From the NCBI RefSeq assembly GCF_000183365.1, contig NC_014751.1:372001-436000 (forward strand): a DNA stretch of 64,000 nt. Direction: 5' to 3'. The position numbers and the translations under genes were made by a program. Origin of the DNA: Mycoplasma leachii PG50 (GTDB taxonomy: Bacteria > Bacillota_I > Bacilli_A > Mycoplasmatales > Mycoplasmataceae). This document shows, piece by piece, positions 58,126 through 64,000 of the stretch. Within the stretch, counting starts at the first letter, position 1. Every line of letters starts with the position of its first letter. The notes under the pieces are model-generated. The model ran no database searches and had not been told where the DNA came from. It worked only from the letters and a program-made list of their open reading frames with translations.

Positions 58126-58527
58126 TATAAATTATAAGATCCTTTAGCTAATTACTAAAGGATTTTTTAATTAAAATTTTAATATTGAATATATAAAAAA
58201 AATACTTTAAAATAATCTTAAGTTAGCTTATGTTATTTTTTTTTTAATTTTTTATATTATTATAAAATGCTAAACAAAAAGAAAAACTATATTTTATTTC
58301 TAAGGAGAATAAAAGTGTATTTTTTAAAAAAGAAAAAGAATAAGATTTTAATGTATACTTTAGTTGCTAGTTTAGTTACTTCTTTATCATTTGGATCAGT
58401 AATTTATTATTCTATTTCAGATGCTAATATTTCTTTTGAAACTTCTTCAAATGGAATAACTGATGCTGAATTAACCCCAATAAATAATCCGATTGATGAT
58501 GCAATAGTTTCAAATAGAGATAATAAA
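57979..58527 (+). repeat. 549-bp direct repeat, copy 2 (MIP-2 end to MIB-3 start)
   Basis: Second copy, offset by 5035 bp from the first. A recent unequal crossover or gene conversion between pairs would explain it. Confidence 0.85.
58137..58169 (+). terminator. terminator after MIP-2
   Basis: Same hairpin as at 53102. Confidence 0.85.
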
Positions 58528-60567
58528 TTAAAACCAAGTGAAGAAAAAATCATCAAAGAAACCGAAAAGAAAATTGAAGAAAAAATAATAATACCACCTG
58601 CTAAAAAAGAAGAAAAAATAGAAGCGGCAAAACCAATACCAAAACCAGTAGTAAGAAAGCCTGAAACAAAAATAACTTCACCAAAAATAACTAGAAGAAA
58701 ACAAACTATTATAATTGCTGGAATTGAAGTTGAAGCCGAAATTGAAGGACCACCAGGATTTGTAACTCATCAAAGAGATAAAGACAAAAAAATATCAAAT
58801 CCAACAAAACCATATCAAAACCACACTGTTAATAAAATACTTAGTGTTAAAGTAACTACTAAACTAAAAGAGCAAGTTGCTAAAGACGCTTTAAATGGTG
58901 GTGGGGGTTATGATAAAGGTGCAGGATTATTTAACAATAGTATTTTTAATGTACTTAAACAAGAATTTAATTCTGGTAAAGAATTGAATGATATTTTAAG
59001 CACTCTTGAATCAGTAGCACGTCAAAACTCTGGTGCTTTTCAAAATACTTTAGAACGTTATAAAAAATTGTTAGATTCACCAAATGTTATAAATTTCTTA
59101 AAATCTGAAGCACAAAAAGAATATCCAAAACTAAAATCTAAATTTCAAACTAAAAATCAAGAATATATTTGATTAATTGCTAATTTAGATCAGTCTAAAT
59201 TCACAAAAATAGCATCAACTTCAGAAAAATATTTAGAAAAAGGATTAACAATCTCTCCAAGAAGTGCATTTATTAACGAAGCTGGTGAAATTGATTCTAA
59301 TGGTTGAGGACCACCAGATGAATATAATACTGTAACTTCAAGATTAAGAAGAGATAATTCTGAATATAGAGTCTTTGATTATGATGAATATTATAATAGA
59401 TCATCAGATAAAATAGCAAATGGAACTTATCCAGGTTGAGTTAAAAAAGATGTTAGTGAAGAATATAGTAAAAAGTATAATTTCAAAGCAAGTGATGGAA
59501 TTAGATTTAGTAAATTAGAAAGAATAAATCCAAATCCAGCTAAGGGTAAACTTAACTCAGGACTAGTATTAGATTTAGATGTTTCAAATGATGAAGCTTA
59601 TAGAAGATCTAAAGAATTAATAGAAAAACTTCAAAAAGATGGTGAACAAATCACTTCTTATAGAATAAAAAATATGGGTGAGAAAAACTCAGATCAAGCA
59701 TTTAAAGATATATTAGCTGCACTTCCAAAAAACATTCAACAATTAGAATTGTTCTTCTCAGATAAAGCAACAAATACAGCTAGTTTAATTGCTTTAGAAA
59801 ATAAAAATATTAAAGAATTATCATTATACACTAGTGGAAATTCATTAAAAAAAGCTTGATCATATAATCCATTAGCTTTAAGAAATACAACTTGAATTAA
59901 TACAATAGATTATAATGTAAGTGCTGAATATTCTAGTTATGACAAAATTACAACTAGAATTACTTTTAACACTTTAGCATTTGATCAAGAAGACTTTAAA
60001 AATGGTAGTTATGAAAGAATTAATGATGGATTAAGAATGGTGTATTATGCAAGAAATAATGAACCATTCTTCCAAGGTGGACATGGACCTGGATTAGAGC
60101 CTGATAAAAAATTAGGACAAAATAGTTACCCAACAGGTTTAGACTTTTCTAGAGTTATAGGTATTAAATCATTAAAAGGACTAAGATTTGATGATGATTT
60201 AGATACTTCAAATGAACCAAGAAAAATTACTGAATTAACCTTATATAATAATGAATCTTACTTTGAAATTTCTTCTGATGAATTAAATGAAGCTAACTTA
60301 CAACATTTATCAACTGGAGAAGGAAATCCTGAAAAACCAAAAATTCATTTTAGTAATGGAAATAACACAACAAGTATAAGAATTTCTGGAAAAACTCTAT
60401 TATCTGATGAAGGAAGAAAAAACTTAGATAAATACTTGGAATATAATGAATCACTTAGAAATTCAGGAAAACAAATTCAAATACCAAGCGGATCTGATGA
60501 ACTAAAAAAACAATTAGAAGGTTGAGGTTATAAAGTTTCAACTGCTTCTGATAGATCGTTTACATAA
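58315..60567 (+). CDS. mib: MIB, immunoglobulin-binding surface protein 3
   Basis: 750 aa from GTG 58315 after AAGGAGAA (in-frame ATG 58267 precedes the Shine-Dalgarno site). First ~70 residues are identical to MIB-2. A stalk rich in Lys, Glu and Pro follows, different again from MIB-1 and MIB-2. The conserved LELFFSDKATNTASLIALEN block and LRR-like region are present. Followed by MIP-3 after 22 bp. Confidence 0.92.
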
Positions 60568-60589
60568 TAAAAAAAGGAATATGTAACCT

Positions 60590-63175
60590 ATGAAAAGATT
60601 GAATAAATTATTGATGTATATATCATCATCAACACTTTTACTCCCGATTACTTTATTAGTTGCTTGTACTCCTTCTAAAGTAGTTGCTAAACCAATTAAT
60701 GATGATGAATTTAATAAACTTATTGATTCTATAAAAACTGAAAATGATCTTTTAAAATACGCTGATATTAGAATTAAAAATTCTAGTGGTGCAGATACTA
60801 AAAAAGAAGACATAATACCTTCACAATTAAAAAATGAAAATATAAGTATAACTTTCAAAGGTAAATATCAAGGACAAATTAGCGCAGTAGTTACAAATGT
60901 AGATGTTGATAGAACAAACCCTTTTGCAATACAAAAAGAAGCTACAATATTTGCTCAATTTAAAAATCTTAAAACAAATACAACTAGATCTATAAATTTT
61001 ATTATTAAAGGATTAAATCAAAAAGGTAACTTCGATGCTTCTGGAAATAGAGTAGTTGATGATTTAGCATACTTTGGTGGATCTGACGGTTACGATCAAT
61101 ATGCTAAAAAAGACCAAAAACAAAGATTTGATTATGATAATGAAAGATATATGACTAGATTGAAAAGACAATTTGGCGATGGTTCGGGTTCAATAGATTT
61201 AAAAAAATATAGAGGACTAAATACTAAGCAAGAACATATTAAAAAATTTGATGAGCAAGCTAAAAATAGTAATTTTGACACTTATTATAATGCTGCTTTG
61301 AAGGGATTTACTTTACCTGTATATGGTGAAGATGGAAATGTTAAAGGTTTACAAATTAATGATGGTCCAGAAGTAGGAAAGGGTCCTTCAGAGTTGGATT
61401 CTCTTGGTAGAAATGAAAAAGCTAGAACTGTTGGTTTAGCTAGAACGTTACCTAATGATATGTATAAAACAGCAGCTATTCAAACTTTTCAAACCAACTT
61501 TACTATCTATAAGGATTATGAAAAAGAAATAGAAGAAGCAGAAGATAATATAAAATTATTTGATTCTTGAAATGAACAAGAAATTCAAAGTTATATTTCA
61601 GAACAGTTAACACAATTAAGGCTAAATTATGAAGATGAAGTTTTTCAAATAGACAAACAAATTTCTGAAACTCAAGATGATCGAACTACTATATTATCTG
61701 GTCTTAAAGAAAAGAGAAAAAAAATTGAAGAAGAATATCAAAAAGATGTAGCTAAAATATCAGGTCTGGATAAACAAGGTCTTAAAAAATGACAAGAAGA
61801 AGAAATAGAAAAATATAAAGAAAAGAAAAAAGAAAAAACATTCCAAATTTCAGAATCAGGAACTATGTGAATAATGGATTACTTAAATGAAGATGATGGT
61901 AAAAGCCCAACCAAATTCTATTTTGGAACAAATTCACACGTTGCTAAAGGGATTAAAGATGGGATGGTTTCATTTTCTTTAACAAGAATAAATTCAAATG
62001 TTAAAGTAGGACAAACTTTTGGTTTAAATGGACATGATAGCAATTTTACAAAATTTACATTTTCTCCAATCAATAATAATAAACTTGAAGATGCTGTTAC
62101 TGCAATTTTTCATGCTACTGATTTTATAAAAGAAAATAGTAGTCCTGTAAAATTGTTGCAAGATGACCAAAAAACTAAATATAGTGATGTCGGAATATTT
62201 GCTGATTTTGCTGTTGTTGAAGTTGATTTTAAAGAGCTTTTAGATACAAGCAAATATTCACATTCTGTATGAAGTTCTTCTAATGATATATCAAATACAT
62301 ATGAAAAAGAACAAGATAAATTAATTAGTAAAATAACCAATGATTATGCTAAAAGTGGGCAAAAAATTAAATTTGTTTCAGATTCATTGTTAGAAAAAGA
62401 AAATTATGAAAAGTTTGATAGACCACTTGATTTTAATCCTAATAAAGAAGAAGAATTGAAGAAATATAATGATCTAGATAGTTTATTTATAGTCGGTTAT
62501 CCTACAGCTTATAAAGATTTTTATTTAGATAGATATGAAGATGAAAAACAACTAAAAAATAAAAAATATGATTTTTCATTATGAATTAATAGTGAGTACA
62601 AATTCTATAATAAACTAATTAATAAGGAAGGATCAACTAGTTCATTTAAAGATTATGAAACTAAAAAAGGAAACTTCTTTTCATATCAAATTGGTTACCG
62701 TTCATTTATTGATAAACCAGGACTAACTGATGCATTTATAACAGCTAATAAAGTCGGTAAAAAATTATATTCATTAAATGATAAAAAACAAGAAAAAACT
62801 AAGAGATATTTTAACTACGGATTAGAAATAATGCCAAGATTTTATGCACCAGCTGGTGGGGCTTCTGGTTCTAGTGTTAGAACAAAAGATAATAAACTAT
62901 TAGCCACATATCACGCGTCAAATGAAACAGCAAGAACAGGATTAGCTGTAGCGTTTAGATCTAATGGTTATGACTATAATAATTTATTTGGTAATTATAA
63001 ATTAGGGCAATATGATTTAATTTATGGTGGAGGAAAAGACCAAGCTGAAGGTAAGTCATATAGAGAAGTTATGAATTCTATGTATAAGGGTAAAAAAAGT
63101 GCATTATTTGATAAAGGATTTGAACAAAAGGATGTTCCGACTGAATTTCAATTTAAAAATGATAAAGGAAAGTAA
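60590..63175 (+). CDS. mip: MIP, immunoglobulin protease 3 (DUF31 trypsin-like)
   Basis: 861 aa, ATG 60590. Lipobox ITLLVAC-T. Triad candidates are conserved (FGTNSHV, FADFAVVEVD, GGASGSSV). Its C-terminal end differs from MIP-1 and MIP-2 (KDVPTEFQFKNDKGK), and no terminator hairpin follows. Only 42 bp separate its stop from the next gene, which suggests that MIB-3, MIP-3 and the ATPase-cluster gene are co-transcribed. Confidence 0.92.
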
Positions 63176-63217
63176 TCTGATAAATATACTTTTCATCTAT
63201 TCAAGGAGACAAGATAA

Positions 63218-64000
63218 ATGATTTCTTTAAAAGTTGAACAACAAAAATTTTATGATGATGGTTCAAACTTAATACTAGAGACAAAAAAGAATAAAATAGT
63301 ATCTATTTATAAAACTATTGTTCTTTCATTCTTTTTTGTATCAATGTCATTGTTACTATTTTTATCAAATTATTCAATCTTTAATAAAAATATAGAAAAT
63401 TCATACCAATTTCTATTTAATTTTTCTCAACCAGCATTTGAACAATATAACTGAGTAGTACTTTTTAGAATTTGTTTATTAGGATTTTTATATTTTTATG
63501 GATTAAAAAAAGCTTATATAAATATAGAACCAAACAAACCATATTTAAAACAATACACGATTTGATTTAGTTTATATTTAATAACTAGTATTTCTGCATT
63601 TATATTATTTTTTACTTATTCACCATTAGAAGCACAAAATATAATTAATCTAATTTATAGTTTAATCGGTTTATTATTAATAGATATTTCTTATGTGTTA
63701 TTTAAATATAAAACAAGAAAAAAATTAAACCCATTAGTATATCAAAATAAATGAAGTTTAATTGTTGATTTAATTAGTAGAGCAATTTTAGTTAGTTTAG
63801 TTTTAACTATTTTTCTAGTTTGAATAAATCAAGGTGGAACAGCTTATGAAATGCTAGCTAATAATAAGTTTTATGAGTATGTATTAAACTTATTTGGAAT
63901 TAAAAACTTTTTAAACTTTTTAATTATTATTACTAGTTTTATATTTATTGGTTTATTGTTTATTGGATTAAATATTTATACTATTTTAAAAATAGTTTAT
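63218..64000 (+). CDS. multi-pass membrane protein, probable first gene of an F1-like/X0 ATPase cluster (partial)
   Basis: 261 codons, open at the right edge. ATG 63218 after AAGGAGACAAGATAA. A short polar N-terminus is followed by at least seven membrane helices within the visible part, with charged short loops. In related mycoplasmas a large membrane protein of this kind opens the F1-like/X0 (type 3) ATPase operon found next to MIB-MIP and thought to assist antibody release. That identity rests on location and appearance, as no ATPase subunit is inside the window. Confidence 0.65.

Overview
The window comes from a wall-less bacterium of the Mycoplasma mycoides cluster (Mollicutes). The DNA is very AT-rich. 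TGA is read as tryptophan in almost every gene, so long genes look broken into pieces under the standard code. Lipoproteins follow mollicute patterns, and several families typical of ruminant mycoplasmas are present (Vmm/Vmc-type phase-variable lipoproteins, MIB-MIP immunoglobulin-cleaving pairs, two-domain FtsX-like permeases). The species cannot be fixed from the sequence alone.

Layout. Positions 1-15.2 kb are a surface-protein region. It holds the 5' part of a lipoprotein gene (-), a 1773-aa FtsX-like permease (-), a divergent ~1045-codon helical membrane-anchored protein broken by one TAA (+), and four tandem ~1.5-kb lipoprotein units (+). Units 2-4 each carry a promoter whose spacer is a TA-dinucleotide run (12, 10 and 11 TA). 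Only unit 3 has a 17-bp spacer. Each of units 1-3 is followed by the same broken second lipoprotein gene and a strong terminator; unit 4 is followed by a different frameshifted one.

Positions 15.7-46.8 kb are housekeeping: tRNA-Ser(GCU); an ART-like unknown overlapping proS; rnhA; a lysophospholipase-like hydrolase; lepA; an unknown; hisS-aspS; rbfA-truB-ribF; two S41 protease paralogues, one with a G8 tract in its coding sequence; rpsO; tRNA-Gly(UCC); a membrane protein; rimP-nusA-ylxR-ylxQ-infB; cdsA-polC-nitroreductase; pepP; trpS; and a tail-anchored HNH-like protein.

Positions 46.8-64 kb are host-interaction and accessory DNA. A Fic-domain gene is broken by TAA, and next to it is a decayed remnant on the minus strand. 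Then come three MIB-MIP pairs in tandem (antibody-binding protein plus a DUF31-type serine protease). The last pair runs without a visible terminator into a multi-spanning membrane protein. In related mycoplasmas a gene of this kind opens the F1-like/X0 ATPase cluster that accompanies MIB-MIP.

The unusual themes are surface variation and immune evasion: slippage-prone promoters, tandem gene duplication with mosaic alleles, tandem antibody-cleaving pairs, and several genes disabled by single lesions.
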